The position numbers and the translations under genes are program-made. This document shows positions 1 through 13,647 of a stretch of DNA of 64,000 nt, piece by piece. The notes under the pieces are model-generated. The model did no database searches. It worked only from the letters and a program-made list of their open reading frames with translations, and was not told the origin of the DNA. The DNA comes from Enterobacteriaceae bacterium (GTDB lineage Bacteria; Pseudomonadota; Gammaproteobacteria; Enterobacterales; Enterobacteriaceae). The first letter of the stretch is position 1, and every line of letters starts with the position of its first letter. Where the stretch lies: the NCBI GenBank assembly GCA_031261005.1, contig JAISKF010000013.1, positions 25,148-89,147 on the forward strand, in the 5' to 3' direction.

Positions 1-648
1 CAATGCGGTAGCTGAAATAACAGAACTATGCAGACTCGCCAACTCACTGCTCTGCATCAGCCCTGAACAAGCGCTAATAACCAAAGCAATCATACTGATC
101 GCTGCCAGCCCTTTTCCGCTACAGTGACAACTGCCATTTTTCAACAGATAACCCAGCAATGAGCCGCCGATTATCATCGTCAGGAAGAAGTTCAGTGTAG
201 TGTAACCGTTATGCCACGTCGGAACAGTGTCAATCTGGTAGACGCGGCACATCGTATAGACAAAAACGATACCTGCCAGTACACCGATCACCAGCCACAG
301 TTTACCTAGTGCCTGCGGCATTTTGCCGAGTATGGCAATCAGCCAGTAAATCCCGCCGATCGCAAAAAATGCTGATCCCGCAGCAATTTCATTACTCAAG
401 CCAGATTCACCAACGCGCGTTAATGAATTAAGCGCCCGCTCCATTGTTCCTAAGTGCATTGCTGATGCCAGAAATGCAATCCCCATCAATAGCCAAATAA
501 CAAACATGCCTTTGAGGATTGACTTACTCTGTAGCTCGTTGGTTTTACTACACAATAAAGCTAATGCCAGAACGATAAATCCGCCCACCGCACACTGCCC
601 TAAAACAGTAAATAGCATCAACGGCCATTCATGCCATTCCAGTTCCAT
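1..648 (-). CDS. dmsC: DmsC, membrane anchor of anaerobic DMSO reductase (3' end outside the window)
   Basis: Partial gene: the first 216 codons are present and the reading frame runs open off the left edge. The start ATG at 648 lies one base after the dmsB stop and has a strong AGGAGG ribosome site at 655-660 inside dmsB. The protein starts MELEWHEWPLM and continues as a series of long hydrophobic stretches, as expected for the polytopic DmsC anchor that binds menaquinol and passes electrons to DmsB. The match to the E. coli family rests on the N-terminal sequence, the hydrophobic pattern and its position as third gene of dmsABC. Length compared with the family (about 287 residues) cannot be judged because of the truncation. 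Confidence 0.93.
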   Translation of the reverse strand, partial: MELEWHEWPLMLFTVLGQCAVGGFIVLALALLCSKTNELQSKSILKGMFVIWLLMGIAFLASAMHLGTMERALNSLTRVGESGLSNEIAAGSAFFAIGGIYWLIAILGKMPQALGKLWLVIGVLAGIVFVYTMCRVYQIDTVPTWHNGYTTLNFFLTMIIGGSLLGYLLKNGSCHCSGKGLAAISMIALVISACSGLMQSSELASLHSSVISATAL

Positions 649-649
649 A

Positions 650-1270
650 TCAAACCTCCTTCGGATTGGATAAATGACCGGTAGTGTCGCCAACTGGACG
701 GCTACAGGCATTTGGTTTTACGACAAGATTCGGCTTAGTATATTTCGCTGCCGGAAGCGGTGCGATTTCTGCCAGCGTGCCATATTTCGCACGCAGTTCA
801 TCAATCGGCGCAAAGTCCAATGCACGTAACGGGCAAGATTCCACGCAAATCGGCTTCTTGCCTTCGTTAATTACTCGATCATGACAGCCATCACACTTAG
901 TCATGTGACCTTTGGCAGCATTGTATTGCGGCGCGCCATACGGGCAAGCCATGTGACAATAACGGCAACCTATACACACCTCTTCATTCACCAGCACAAA
1001 ACCATCTTCGCCTTTGTGCATCGCGCCGCTTGGACAAACTTTGACGCATGCGGGATCATCACAGTGGTTACAAGAGATGGAGAGATAATAGGCAAATACA
1101 TTCTGATGCCAAACATCGCCATCTTGCTGCCAGTCGCCGCCTGCATATTCATAAATACGGCGGAAACTGACATCCGGCGTTAAATTTTTATAGTCTTTGC
1201 AGGCGAGTTCGCAGGTTTTGCAGCCCGTGCAACGACTTGAATCAATATAAAAACCATACTGCGTTGTCAT
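650..1270 (-). CDS. dmsB: DmsB, iron-sulfur subunit of DMSO reductase
   Basis: Electron-transfer subunit of DmsABC, carrying electrons from DmsC to the molybdenum subunit DmsA. The 206-residue product shows four ferredoxin-type cysteine clusters: CTGCKTCELAC near residue 14, CNHCDDPACVKVCP near 67, CIGCRYCHMACPYG near 100, and CDGCH followed by CVESCP near 126-145. This is the usual arrangement for four [4Fe-4S] clusters. There is no signal peptide, as in the family, because it is carried across by the Tat signal of DmsA. It lies 10 bases behind dmsA and one base before dmsC, clearly one operon. Length equals the usual 205-206 residues. Confidence 0.97.
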   Translation of the reverse strand: MTTQYGFYIDSSRCTGCKTCELACKDYKNLTPDVSFRRIYEYAGGDWQQDGDVWHQNVFAYYLSISCNHCDDPACVKVCPSGAMHKGEDGFVLVNEEVCIGCRYCHMACPYGAPQYNAAKGHMTKCDGCHDRVINEGKKPICVESCPLRALDFAPIDELRAKYGTLAEIAPLPAAKYTKPNLVVKPNACSRPVGDTTGHLSNPKEV

Positions 1271-1280
1271 TGACTGCTCC

Positions 1281-3731
1281 TTATGCTTTTACAACCTGAA
1301 CAAGGTTAGAGTGAGATGGATTACCTTTCGCCAACGGCGATGGTCGTTGAGTGGTCAGCACATTAATACTGCCGCCATGATCAACACCTTTCGCATCTGG
1401 TGAATACCAAGCCCCCTCCCCCAGCGCCACAACACCCGGCATCATGCGCGGCGTGACTTTAGCGTTAATCTGCACTTCGCCGCGATCATTATAAATACGC
1501 ACCAGATCGCCGTGTTTAATGCCGCGCTCTTGGGCGTCAATCGGGTTGATCCACATTTCCTGCCGACAAGCCGCTTTCAGCACATCGACATTGCCATAGG
1601 TGGAGTGAGTACGAGATTTATAATGGAATCCGCTCAATTGCAGCGGGAATTGCTGCCGTTTAGGATCAGCATAACTTTCAAAACCTGCGCTATAAATTGG
1701 CAATGGATCGATAACATCGTCCGCCGCTAACTGCCAGGTTTTAGCGATTTCAGCCAGTTGAGAAGAGTAAATTTCAATTTTCCCCGACGGTGTAGTCAGT
1801 GGATTCGCCTGCGGATCTTGGCGGAATTTTTTATAAGCAACATGATGCCCGTCAGGATCTAGCTGTTTATAAATTCCCTGCTGGCGGAACTCTTCAAAAG
1901 ATGGCAAGCCGGGTATCGCTTGCTGTGATTGCTGATACAAATGGCGCAACCACTCTTCCTGCGTGCGCCCTTCGGTGAACTGCTGCTCAACACCCATGCG
2001 TTTTGCCAGTTCAGAGGTGATGTCGTAAATATTTTTGCAATCAAAGTAAGGTTTGATCGCCTGATCAGCAAAAATCACATACGCCATATTGCCGCTAAAA
2101 GCATCAAGGGCAAAATCCATCTGCTCGGCAGCGGTGCAATCTGGCAGCAAAATATCAGCATATTTCGCTGATGAAGTCATGTGGTTATCAATCACCACAA
2201 TCATTTCACACTGCTTATCGTCCTGAAGAATTTCATGTGTCCGATTGATCTCAGAATGCTGGTTAATCAGGCAATTACTGGCGTAATTCCAGATCATTTT
2301 GATCGGCACATCTAACTTATCTTTGCCGCGCACGCCATCGCGTGTCGCCGTCATTTCAGTGGCACGAACAATGGCGTCCGTCCATAAAAACATTGAGATG
2401 CTGGTCGTTATTGGATTTTTCAGTGTCGGCATACGCACAAACGGCAACTTGTAAGTCCCTTCGCGTGCGCCGCTATTACCGCCGTTAATCCCCACGTTGC
2501 CGGTCAAAATAGACAACATGGCAATGGCACGGGAAGTCAGTTCACCATTGGAGTGACGTTGAGGTCCCCAGCCTTGACAAATATAGGCAGGTTTAATAGT
2601 GCCAATATCACGCGCCAGTTTAATAATGGTCGGGACAGGAATACCGGTAATTGATGACGCCCATTCAGGTGTTTTTTCTGTACCATCAGCGCCTTGCCCT
2701 AAAATATAGGCTTTATAATGGCTGTTTTCTGGCGCACCGTCTGGCAGTGTTTTTTCATCGTAGCCAACGCAGTAACGATCAAGGAAGTCCTGATCTACTA
2801 AATTTTCACTAATCAGGACATGAGCTAATCCGGCGACTAATGCAGCATCAGTTCCCGGACGGATCGGCAGCCACTCATCTTCACGTCCGGCACCGGTATC
2901 GGTATAACGCGGATCGACGATAACCATGCGCGCATCAGATTTCTGTAACGCCTGTTCGACAAAATAAGTGACACCGCCGCCGCTCATGCGGGTTTCCGCA
3001 GGATTATTACCGAACATCACTACCAGTTTACTGTTTTCGATGTCAGACGGGCTATTACCATCACCCCAACCGCCGTAGGTGTAATTCAGTCCCGCAGCAA
3101 TTTGCGCGGTACTGTAATCACCATAATGATTGAGATAACCGCCGCAGCAGTTCATCAAGCGAGCAATTAATGTCGTTCCCGGCGGCCAGGAGCGGGTAAT
3201 TGTGCCGCCCAACGTACCCGTACCGTAATTCAGATAAATCGCTTCGTTGCCGTACTGCTTGATAATCCCTTTCATGCTGTCGGCGATAGTATCGAACGCT
3301 TCTTCCCATGTGATGGGCTTAAATTTACCTTCGCCGCGTTTACCAACGCGCTTCATCGGGTATTTTAAGCGATCAGGGTTATAAATTCGGCGGCGCATGG
3401 AACGACCGCGTAAACATGCTCTTACCTGATGTTGCTGCTGATAAAGATCATCACCGGTGTTATCTGTTTCAACGTATTTGATCTCACCATTCACTACGTG
3501 CATTCGCAGCGGGCAACGGCTGCCGCAGTTGACTGTGCAGGCGCTCCAGACCAGCTTTTCTTCTTGTGAAGCCGGTGGCGGAGTTTGTTTAGTGCCCTGT
3601 GCTTTTGCATTGCTAAAGGGTAAAGAAATGCCGCCTGCGGCTACGCTCAAACCACCAATAACGCTGGTTTGTACGAACTTACGACGGCTCACCGGTATCG
3701 CTGCCGGATTTTTCTGATCGTCAAGGCTCAT
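1281..3731 (-). CDS. dmsA: DmsA, molybdopterin catalytic subunit of DMSO reductase
   Basis: Catalytic subunit that reduces dimethyl sulfoxide and related N- and S-oxides during anaerobic respiration, using a bis-MGD molybdenum cofactor. The N-terminus carries a twin-arginine signal (SRRKFVQT near residue 15, hydrophobic stretch after it, probable cleavage after NAKA). The family-typical cysteine motif ACTVNCGSRCPLR lies near residue 64, and GDYSTAQIA around residue 205 contains the serine expected to ligand molybdenum. The rest is near-continuous identity to E. coli DmsA as I remember it; 816 residues against about 814. The start is supported by an AGGTGA ribosome site. First gene of dmsABC; expression is probably FNR-activated, as in E. 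coli. Confidence 0.97.
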   Translation of the reverse strand: MSLDDQKNPAAIPVSRRKFVQTSVIGGLSVAAGGISLPFSNAKAQGTKQTPPPASQEEKLVWSACTVNCGSRCPLRMHVVNGEIKYVETDNTGDDLYQQQHQVRACLRGRSMRRRIYNPDRLKYPMKRVGKRGEGKFKPITWEEAFDTIADSMKGIIKQYGNEAIYLNYGTGTLGGTITRSWPPGTTLIARLMNCCGGYLNHYGDYSTAQIAAGLNYTYGGWGDGNSPSDIENSKLVVMFGNNPAETRMSGGGVTYFVEQALQKSDARMVIVDPRYTDTGAGREDEWLPIRPGTDAALVAGLAHVLISENLVDQDFLDRYCVGYDEKTLPDGAPENSHYKAYILGQGADGTEKTPEWASSITGIPVPTIIKLARDIGTIKPAYICQGWGPQRHSNGELTSRAIAMLSILTGNVGINGGNSGAREGTYKLPFVRMPTLKNPITTSISMFLWTDAIVRATEMTATRDGVRGKDKLDVPIKMIWNYASNCLINQHSEINRTHEILQDDKQCEMIVVIDNHMTSSAKYADILLPDCTAAEQMDFALDAFSGNMAYVIFADQAIKPYFDCKNIYDITSELAKRMGVEQQFTEGRTQEEWLRHLYQQSQQAIPGLPSFEEFRQQGIYKQLDPDGHHVAYKKFRQDPQANPLTTPSGKIEIYSSQLAEIAKTWQLAADDVIDPLPIYSAGFESYADPKRQQFPLQLSGFHYKSRTHSTYGNVDVLKAACRQEMWINPIDAQERGIKHGDLVRIYNDRGEVQINAKVTPRMMPGVVALGEGAWYSPDAKGVDHGGSINVLTTQRPSPLAKGNPSHSNLVQVVKA

Positions 3732-4366
3732 AAATCACCTGTTTTTATAGTTAGACTATACCCAGAATATCAAGCACTATCGGGTATACAGATTTAGTTA
3801 AATTGCTTCTTTCTGAAAGTTAAAATATAAATGAATAGTTAAAAATAATGAGTATCAATAACTATTAGATCGGATTAAATAAGATGTCAGTTATTATAGA
3901 AAAAATACTATGTCCGTTCAGCTTATTTGAACCTCCCTATTTATCTTCACCATACTACTAAATAACACAATATTAATATTGCGCTCTGTCAAAGATATAA
4001 AAATTAATCGCTATAATATAAAATATATAACGATTGGGATAATGAACAGATATTTCATTTATTTATCAATATATTATCAATCAATACGCCATATTCCCGC
4101 CCTATATAATAAGAATGATTTTTATTATCACTAATGGGTTTAAATAACAGATCGTTTAATGAAAGTTAATTACCGAAATAAATAACTTTCATCATGGTAA
4201 ATCTAATCTATTTTTCGATGGGTAAATAATTATATAACGAAATAAAATAGTTCAATATTAAATAGTGCATATAACGTATTAATATAAAACAGAGTACATT
4301 AAATTAACGATATTTTATCAATTCTGATATAGCCAAACGTTTTCAAAATAGCGGGATAACATCGAC
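3732..4366. other. Long AT-rich non-coding gap between dmsA and serS
   Basis: About 635 bases of very AT-rich sequence with no convincing open frame on either strand. It must contain the dmsABC promoter near its left end. The rest, mostly short A/T runs and TTGAT/ATCAA half-sites, shows nothing I can identify as an RNA gene or a gene remnant. The gap is clearly longer than the corresponding E. coli one, as I recall it. Confidence 0.6.
3845..3858. promoter_or_regulatory. Possible FNR site upstream of dmsA
   Basis: ATAAT-gagt-ATCAA matches 8 of 10 positions of the FNR consensus TTGAT-N4-ATCAA and lies about 115 bases upstream of the dmsA start. FNR control of dmsABC is known in E. coli. The right half-site is perfect and the left is weak. 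AT-rich DNA gives such matches by chance, so this is only a candidate. Confidence 0.25.
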
Positions 4367-4395
4367 AAAAAAGGCTCTGCATAACAGAGCCTTTT
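4367..4395 (-). terminator. Rho-independent terminator of serS
   Basis: Perfect 11-bp stem (AAAGGCTCTG type arms at 4369-4379 and 4385-4395) with a 5-base loop, starting 26 bases after the serS stop. It reads into a run of six T on the minus strand. A shorter T run on the other side might make it partly bidirectional. Confidence 0.9.
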
Positions 4396-4421
4396 AAAAT
4401 CAACTAAAAATAAATTGCATA

Positions 4422-5741
<1,320 letters not shown>

Positions 5742-5816
5742 TCAATATTCATGTCAGCCGAGAAATTTACAGCCTGACATACTGTTTTCGCTGGTTACAT
5801 TACCGCAACCAAAAGT

Positions 5817-7160
5817 TTAACGGTAGCGTTTTGTCGCGCTATTTTGATCCTGATCTGCCAACCAATTTAGCTTTTCGGCGATTTTTGTTTCTAAGCCGCG
5901 CGGCTCTGGAAAATAGTAACGCTGACCTGCCATTTCAGGCGGAAAGTAACTTTCTCCTGCCGCATAAGCGTTAGGTTCATCATGGGCATAACGATACTCT
6001 GCGCCCAGTCCCATCTCTTTCATCAACTTCGTTGGTGCATTGCGTAAATGCTCCGGTACATCAAAATCTACCCCGTGTTGTGCGTCATTCATTGCCGCTT
6101 TAAACGCTTTATAGACAGCGTTACTTTTCGGCGCACAAGCTAAATAGACAATTGCCTGCGCTATCGCCCTTTCACCCTCAGCGGGACCAACGCGCGTAAA
6201 GCAATCCCAAGCAGCAATAGCAACTTGCATACCTCGCGGATCGGCATTACCGACATCTTCGGAAGCAATAGCCAGTAAACGGCGCGCAACATATAAAGGA
6301 TCACCGCCAGCGCTGATAATTCTGGCATACCAATACAGCGCGGCATCAGGCGCGGAACCGCGCACTGATTTATGCAGCGCCGAGATAAGATCGTAATAAC
6401 GATCGCCTTTGTTATCAAAGCGCGCACTGCGTTCACCGGAGATCTCTTTTAATAATTCCGGCGTCAATACTCGCTGACTATCGGCAGATATTTCTGCCAT
6501 ATCCGCCATCATTTCCAGACTGTTGAGCGCGCGGCGGGCATCACCGTTCACCAGTTCCGCTAACATGCGGCGAGTATCATCTGGTAAAACAATATGTTCC
6601 GCACCATAGCCGCGCTCTTTATCATTCATCGCTTGCAGCAGCACTTGCTCAATATCAGCACTGTCTAATGATTTCAGCAAATACACTCTGGCACGAGATA
6701 ACAATGCCGAGTTTAGTTCAAAAGAGGGGTTTTCCGTTGTCGCACCGATAAAGGTAATCGTGCCATCTTCTATATGTGGTAAAAACGCATCTTGCTGGCT
6801 TTTATTGAAGCGATGAACTTCGTCCACAAACAGGATCGTTCGTCTGCCAGCATCACGATTATTACGCGCGCGTTCAATCGCTTCCCGAATTTCTTTAATC
6901 CCGGATGTTACCGCAGAGATCCGTTCAACATCGGCATTACCATAATGACCGATAATCTCTGCCAGTGTGGTTTTCCCTGTTCCCGGCGGTCCCCACAGGA
7001 TCATCGAGTGCAAATGACCAGCTTCAATGGCTCGCGGCAGTGGTTTTCCGGCAGAAAGCAAATGACGCTGACCGATATATTCAGCCAGCGTGCGCGGACG
7101 CATTCGCGCCGCTAATGGTTGGAATTCATTCTGAGAGAAATCGAGTGAAAGAGTGCTCAC
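5817..7160 (-). CDS. rarA: RarA (MgsA), replication-associated recombination AAA+ ATPase
   Basis: AAA+ ATPase of the clamp-loader clade that acts at stalled replication forks together with SSB. Visible motifs: Walker [10 protein letters not shown] near residue 57, Walker [11 protein letters not shown] near 109, sensor motif [21 protein letters not shown] near 138-160, then the C-terminal tetramerisation region ending in KRYR. Its 447 residues match the E. coli protein exactly in length and the two sequences align from end to end. It is 10 bases behind lolA, so probably co-transcribed with it. Confidence 0.97.
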   Translation of the reverse strand: MSTLSLDFSQNEFQPLAARMRPRTLAEYIGQRHLLSAGKPLPRAIEAGHLHSMILWGPPGTGKTTLAEIIGHYGNADVERISAVTSGIKEIREAIERARNNRDAGRRTILFVDEVHRFNKSQQDAFLPHIEDGTITFIGATTENPSFELNSALLSRARVYLLKSLDSADIEQVLLQAMNDKERGYGAEHIVLPDDTRRMLAELVNGDARRALNSLEMMADMAEISADSQRVLTPELLKEISGERSARFDNKGDRYYDLISALHKSVRGSAPDAALYWYARIISAGGDPLYVARRLLAIASEDVGNADPRGMQVAIAAWDCFTRVGPAEGERAIAQAIVYLACAPKSNAVYKAFKAAMNDAQHGVDFDVPEHLRNAPTKLMKEMGLGAEYRYAHDEPNAYAAGESYFPPEMAGQRYYFPEPRGLETKIAEKLNWLADQDQNSATKRYR

Positions 7161-7170
7161 GCATACCTCA

Positions 7171-7779
7171 CTAGCGTTGATCGTCTACAGTCACACCTTT
7201 TGGCGGTGTAAAAGAAAACTGTGAGGCATCAATCGCGCCAGTTTGCTGACTTTTCAGCGCATAACTACTGCGTTGCCCGTCAGATTCAACCGCGATAAAA
7301 CCCGCGATAGTGCCGTCGGATTTCACGTTGATGGTAAACGCTTTCAGATTCCCTTTTGCTGCTTTTGGCGTTAACTGAAACTCATCACCTTTCTGCTGGA
7401 TATTGTATTTATTCCAGTCATCGGGGCTATTGCGAGTAATCAGCATAAAAGGCGTATCGCCGGTAACGCTGTCTAACCAAGTTGCGGTCGCTTGCTCAAC
7501 AAATGGATTGAAAAACCACAAAGTTTTGCCGTCAGACACCAGAATACTTTCATCTGGTGAAGTCATGTGCCAGCGAAACAAATTCGGACGCTTAACCCAC
7601 AACTCACCCTCACCTTGCTGTATTGCTGCGCCGCCAGCATCAGTAACGGTTTGAGAGAAACTGGCATGGAAGCTATTCACCTTATTCAGACGATTTTGTA
7701 AGTCGGAACGCGCATCAGCAAATACCGCTGATGACACTAAACCGCATATCAGGCAACAGGCGATAAGTAGTTTCTTCAT
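7171..7779 (-). CDS. lolA: LolA, periplasmic lipoprotein carrier
   Basis: Carries outer-membrane lipoproteins from LolCDE across the periplasm to LolB. The ATG at 7779 gives [21 protein letters not shown], a clean Sec signal peptide with cleavage before DARSDL. An upstream in-frame start (seven codons longer) would put a hydrophobic but non-standard extension in front, so I prefer 7779, which has a GGAG site about 11 bases upstream. The mature part contains the family sequence [12 protein letters not shown] and ends KGVTVDDQR. The 202 residues are typical. Confidence 0.96.
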   Translation of the reverse strand: MKKLLIACCLICGLVSSAVFADARSDLQNRLNKVNSFHASFSQTVTDAGGAAIQQGEGELWVKRPNLFRWHMTSPDESILVSDGKTLWFFNPFVEQATATWLDSVTGDTPFMLITRNSPDDWNKYNIQQKGDEFQLTPKAAKGNLKAFTINVKSDGTIAGFIAVESDGQRSSYALKSQQTGAIDASQFSFTPPKGVTVDDQR

Positions 7780-7823
7780 TGTTACAATTACTCCAATCAA
7801 TTATGGGAAACGTCAGATTAATA

Positions 7824-7848
7824 AAATCCCCTCCGCAGGAGGGGATTT
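7824..7848 (-). terminator. Rho-independent terminator downstream of ftsK
   Basis: Perfect 11-bp GC-rich stem (7824-7834 with 7838-7848) and a 3-base loop, followed on the minus strand by TTTTATT. It lies about 135 bases behind the ftsK stop and before the lolA start, so it separates ftsK from lolA-rarA transcription. Confidence 0.88.
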
Positions 7849-7984
7849 ATCAGCGGAGTAAATTCTATTCCTATCCGCAAGTCTGATTAACTCTACTTTA
7901 CAAATACTTTAAAAACGCTATTCGTACCATATTTCAAGTTGCAGGTTTGTTGACTGATCTCGAAAGCTATTGGATATAGATCCG

Positions 7985-10900
7985 TTAATCAAACTGTGAT
8001 CGCGCCAAAATTTCACGAGTACCATTATGCCCTGTCGGGCTAACGATGCCTTGCGCTTCCATCTGATCAATAATGCGCGCTGCACGGTTATAACCAATGC
8101 GGAACTGACGCTGAATACCGGAAATCGACGGTTTTTTCTTTTCAATCACAAACGCTACTGCCTGATCAAATAATGGATCTAACTCTTCACCGGATTCTAG
8201 TCCAAAGCCGCCCTCACCATCTTCCGATGATGCTGTAATGCTATCGATATACTGCGGACGCCCGCGCGCTTTCCAGTCCTGAACCACGGCATGGACTTCC
8301 TGATCACGGACAAATGCACCGTGTACACGTACAGGCATTGAGGAATTTGGCGGCAGATACAACATATCACCCATTCCCAATAACGATTCAGCTCCGCTTT
8401 GATCGAGGATTGTTCGCGAGTCAATTTTACTGGAAACAGTAAATGCCATACGGGTAGGAATATTCGCTTTAATTAAGCCAGTGATCACGTCAACAGACGG
8501 ACGTTGCGTTGCCAGAACTAAGTGAATTCCTGCCGCTCGCGCTTTTTGTGCCAAACGCGCAATTAGCTCTTCAACTTTCTTGCCGACCGCCATCATCAGA
8601 TCGGCGAATTCATCAACCAATACGACAATATAAGGTAATTTTTCTAGCATTGGAGCGGAAACGTCCATGCTTTCACTTGGCTTCCAGAATGGATCAGGAA
8701 CCGGACGACCTAGATTTTCCGCTTCCTGTACTCGGTCGTTATAACCCGCCAAATTTCTTACGCCCAACGCTGACATCAGTTTATAACGACGTTCCATTTC
8801 ACCGACACACCAACGCAGCGCATTTGCTGCATCTTTCATATCCGTTACCACTTCGGTCAACAAATGCGGAATCCCTTCATATACAGATAATTCCAGCATT
8901 TTCGGGTCAATCATGATAAAGCGCACGTCTTCTGGTTTTGCTTTATACAGCATACTCAGAATCATGGCATTTACCCCAACCGATTTACCGGAACCGGTAG
9001 TCCCTGCCACCAGCAGATGAGGCATTTTTGACAGATCAGCAACAATAGGCTGACCAGAAATATCTTTCCCTAATACCACGGTCAATGGTGATTCTGCATG
9101 ACTAAATTCAGGACTGCTGAGAACTTCACGCATATAAACCATCTGGCGATGTTCATTTGGCAGTTCAATACCGACATACGGTTTACCCGGAATAACCTCA
9201 ACGACACGCACTGCGGTGACAGACAAAGAACGTGCTAAATCTCTTTCCAGACTAGAAATACTGGCTGCTTTTACGCCAGGTGCTAATTCCAGTTCAAAAC
9301 GAGTAATCACCGGACCTGACAGAATATCCACTACGCGAGCTTTAACTCGGAATTCAGCCAAACGCTGCTCAAGCAAACGCGCCGTTGCTTCCAGTGCATC
9401 ATAATCAATAGGAATCTGGCTGGCTGGCGGTGAAGCCAACAAATCCAGCGATGGCAATGGTGTTGTTGGTTTTTCCAGTGGACGTTCATTACGCATCAGG
9501 AATGGGTGAATTAAGCCGTCCATTGATGGTGATGCTGACTGTGATTGCTGTTGCGGCGGTATTTGTGATGGTACAAAAGTAGAATTTTGTACTGTACTCG
9601 TCGGCACTATTGGCTGTTGTACGGGCGCTGCTACGGGTTGTTGTACTGGTTGCTGCATCGGTTGATGATAAATATTTTGCGCCGTAGCTGCCGTTGGCGC
9701 TACCGCATTGATATTACCCAAAGGCACTTCATCATTATTGGTGATGCTTACATCTTGAGATGGCAAGGTGAACATCGGCTCAACTGAACGGCGATTATAA
9801 TCATCTGAGTATTGTTCATCGTCATCTCTCGCCGAAACACCAGATAAAGGATTATTCGCTATTCCCTCATCAAAATTATTGGTGTTATCTAATTGATAAT
9901 CTTCGCCATAACGCTGACGCTGCTCATCAGCAAATGCTTTGCTCAACGTCGCTTGCTGCATGGCATCAACATCATCATCGCTGGTTGCTGGCGCAAGTGA
10001 ATTTGTTGATGCGGCTGACATCATCGCATTGGAATGTTGCTGATTTGAATGCTGTTGAGCGCGCGCCAGACGTTCGCGCTCACGCTGTTCTGCTTCTCGA
10101 TGTGATGGCAGTTTAATGCCATACGATGCTAATTCACGGCGAGTTGGAATCCGCACCGGATTAGGTCGCGGCAATTCAGGTCCAATCCCCTGTTTCACTT
10201 GCGGCTGCATACCACTCACAACTGGTGTGAACAGCATACCCGGCGCTGTTGGTTCAATAACCGGTTCGATAGGTGCAGGCGTGAGTGTTGATGCGGCGGC
10301 GGCAACCGTTGCGCTGGATAACGCATTAAACGCATCTGATACGCTATCGATTGCAGGGGGATTTACTCCAACAACGGTATCATTTGGCATCGCCGCACTA
10401 AGATTACCTAAAGTCGGTGTAACAACCGCTGGTTCATGATGGATTTGATCATGTTGAGCAGGCAGTTCAATCGCAGGAAAATGCTCGTTTTGTACCTGAT
10501 GATCAACATTAAATACCGGTTCTGGCTCTTTAATTTCTACTGCTGGTTTGATGTCAACCGGCGCAGGACGTTGGAAAGTAAATGCTGGCGTACTAAATGC
10601 TGGTTCACTTGGTGCATCAGTCTCATTACTCACAACATCATTATCAGCAGGTAGCGGTTGATCACTCATCGCCGCAGTAAACGAAAATTCCTGCTGTAGC
10701 TCATTTTTGCAGTTAATAGCAGGCTCTTGTTCTTCATCAACGGCTGATTTGACCTCGTTGTTAGCATCAGACGCATCGAGCAATACATCATCTAACGCAG
10801 CATAATTAGCAGGATCATCATGCTGATCAGGTTCAACATGAACAGCATCAAAATCAGATTGCTTACGAGTACGATTGGTGGCAAACGTCAAACCGCCCAT

Positions 10901-11482
10901 GACAAAAGCACCGATCTTTTCTGCAATTGTCAGCCAGGACCAACCAGTAAAAAGCGTCAAACCAACCGCCCAAACGCACAAAAGCACCAGCGTTTCACCC
11001 ACGCCATTGAAATAAGGTAACAATGCGCTATTCAGCAAACTACCGAGTACACCGCCAGAAGCGAAGTAATACCAGTCATCAATACTGATAGCAAAAAGAC
11101 CGCAGGCAGAGAGAATCAGAGCCAACATGCCGATAAAACGGAGTGATAACGAAAAGAAGTCTACTGGCTTATGTTCACGTTCATAGCGGTACAACATCCA
11201 GCACTGAAAAATGATCAGCGGCGGTACGCCATACGCCAGTACACCAAAAATGAAGAGTAATGTGTCGGCTAACCAGGCTCCGGCTTCACCGCCAATATTG
11301 TGAATTGGCTCCTGCCAGGCGGTTTGTGACCAGCTAGGATCGGCAGGATTAAAACTAACCAATGCCACCATCATAAAAATGGCAAAAATAACCACCACCA
11401 GTAAACCAGCTTCAAAAAGCCGCTGACGGCTACTTAATGGACTTAACTTAGGTTCTTTGTCTTCTATATATTCCTGGCTCAA
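7985..11482 (-). CDS. ftsK: FtsK, DNA translocase of cell division
   Basis: Septum-located motor that pumps chromosome ends to daughter cells and activates XerCD at dif. Residues 1-210 hold four membrane segments (for example [18 protein letters not shown]). Residues 210-650 are a low-complexity linker rich in P, Q, A and acidic residues. The C-terminal RecA-like motor contains Walker [11 protein letters not shown] near residue 828 and Walker [14 protein letters not shown] near 945. The last 65 residues are the winged-helix gamma domain that reads KOPS ([18 protein letters not shown]). At 1165 residues it is shorter than E. coli FtsK (1329), the difference lying in the linker. A LexA box sits in its promoter region. 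Confidence 0.97.
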   Translation of the reverse strand: MSQEYIEDKEPKLSPLSSRQRLFEAGLLVVVIFAIFMMVALVSFNPADPSWSQTAWQEPIHNIGGEAGAWLADTLLFIFGVLAYGVPPLIIFQCWMLYRYEREHKPVDFFSLSLRFIGMLALILSACGLFAISIDDWYYFASGGVLGSLLNSALLPYFNGVGETLVLLCVWAVGLTLFTGWSWLTIAEKIGAFVMGGLTFATNRTRKQSDFDAVHVEPDQHDDPANYAALDDVLLDASDANNEVKSAVDEEQEPAINCKNELQQEFSFTAAMSDQPLPADNDVVSNETDAPSEPAFSTPAFTFQRPAPVDIKPAVEIKEPEPVFNVDHQVQNEHFPAIELPAQHDQIHHEPAVVTPTLGNLSAAMPNDTVVGVNPPAIDSVSDAFNALSSATVAAAASTLTPAPIEPVIEPTAPGMLFTPVVSGMQPQVKQGIGPELPRPNPVRIPTRRELASYGIKLPSHREAEQRERERLARAQQHSNQQHSNAMMSAASTNSLAPATSDDDVDAMQQATLSKAFADEQRQRYGEDYQLDNTNNFDEGIANNPLSGVSARDDDEQYSDDYNRRSVEPMFTLPSQDVSITNNDEVPLGNINAVAPTAATAQNIYHQPMQQPVQQPVAAPVQQPIVPTSTVQNSTFVPSQIPPQQQSQSASPSMDGLIHPFLMRNERPLEKPTTPLPSLDLLASPPASQIPIDYDALEATARLLEQRLAEFRVKARVVDILSGPVITRFELELAPGVKAASISSLERDLARSLSVTAVRVVEVIPGKPYVGIELPNEHRQMVYMREVLSSPEFSHAESPLTVVLGKDISGQPIVADLSKMPHLLVAGTTGSGKSVGVNAMILSMLYKAKPEDVRFIMIDPKMLELSVYEGIPHLLTEVVTDMKDAANALRWCVGEMERRYKLMSALGVRNLAGYNDRVQEAENLGRPVPDPFWKPSESMDVSAPMLEKLPYIVVLVDEFADLMMAVGKKVEELIARLAQKARAAGIHLVLATQRPSVDVITGLIKANIPTRMAFTVSSKIDSRTILDQSGAESLLGMGDMLYLPPNSSMPVRVHGAFVRDQEVHAVVQDWKARGRPQYIDSITASSEDGEGGFGLESGEELDPLFDQAVAFVIEKKKPSISGIQRQFRIGYNRAARIIDQMEAQGIVSPTGHNGTREILARSQFD

Positions 11483-11535
11483 GAAAGGCTCTCCAGGTTA
11501 GGGTAGCTATCCATAAACGGCAGCACATGAAACAA

Positions 11536-11558
11536 CAGCGCCGGGAAACCCAGCGCTG
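11536..11558 (-). terminator. Rho-independent terminator of lrp
   Basis: Minus-strand hairpin CAGCGCTGGG-TTT-CCCGGCGCTG (one G-T pair) followed by TTGTTT, starting 62 bases after the lrp stop. It lies within the ftsK promoter region, downstream of the ftsK LexA box. Confidence 0.8.
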
Positions 11559-11561
11559 AAA

Positions 11562-11577
11562 CTGTATGAATACACAG
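11562..11577 (-). promoter_or_regulatory. LexA (SOS) box upstream of ftsK
   Basis: CTGTATGAATACACAG has both CTGT and ACAG halves with the canonical 8-base spacing. It lies 80 bases upstream of the ftsK start. In E. coli ftsK was also found as the damage-inducible gene dinH, so the same control is likely here. Confidence 0.85.
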
Positions 11578-11620
11578 GAGTGTAACGGAAGTTAACAGGT
11601 TTTGCACCTGCTTCGATGAA

Positions 11621-12115
11621 TTATCGCGTTTTGATAACTAAGTGATTACTTTGTTTGACTTCTTCCATTACTACATAAGTGCGAGTGTCATTAACACCCG
11701 GTAAACGTAACAATGTTTCACCTAATAATTTTCTGTAAGCAGACATGTCTGATACACGGGTTTTAAGAAGATAGTCAAAATCACCAGAAACTAAGTGACA
11801 TTCCTGAATTTCATCTAATTTTTGTACTGCGGTATTGAACTGTTCAAAAACATCAGCAGCACCGCGATTTAATGTGATTTCTACAAAAACCAGCAGTGAA
11901 GCATCTAAATAATGAGGATTCAATAACGCAGTATATCCTTGTATGAATTTCTGTCTTTCCAGACGACGAACACGTTCTAAACATGGCGTAGGAGATAAAC
12001 CGACACGCTTTGATAGTTCAACGTTCGAAATTCTGCCGTCTATCTGCAATTCATTCAAAATATTGCGGTCAATACGATCAAGATCTTTACTGGGGCGTTT
12101 TTTATTGTCTACCAT
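11621..12115 (-). CDS. lrp: Lrp, leucine-responsive global regulator
   Basis: DNA-binding regulator of amino-acid metabolism, transport and pili, responsive to leucine. The 164-residue product is almost identical to E. coli Lrp: helix-turn-helix ISNVELSKRVGLSPTPCLERVRRLE at about residues 29-53, then the RAM (AsnC-type) ligand domain with HLVSGDFDYLLK near 107. Two ATG codons stand side by side (12118 and 12115). I chose the second because it gives the family N-terminus MVDNKKRP and the usual length; the first, reached by an AGAGAAG site, cannot be excluded. It is divergent from trxB, the conserved arrangement. Confidence 0.97.
   Translation of the reverse strand: MVDNKKRPSKDLDRIDRNILNELQIDGRISNVELSKRVGLSPTPCLERVRRLERQKFIQGYTALLNPHYLDASLLVFVEITLNRGAADVFEQFNTAVQKLDEIQECHLVSGDFDYLLKTRVSDMSAYRKLLGETLLRLPGVNDTRTYVVMEEVKQSNHLVIKTR

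Positions 12116-13647
<1,532 letters not shown>

Noticed and set aside
4060..4100. Cluster of TTGAT/ATCAA half-sites in the dmsA-serS gap as FNR or other operator sites
   Set aside because: No pair has the four-base spacing with good matches in both halves, and such words are common in this very AT-rich gap.
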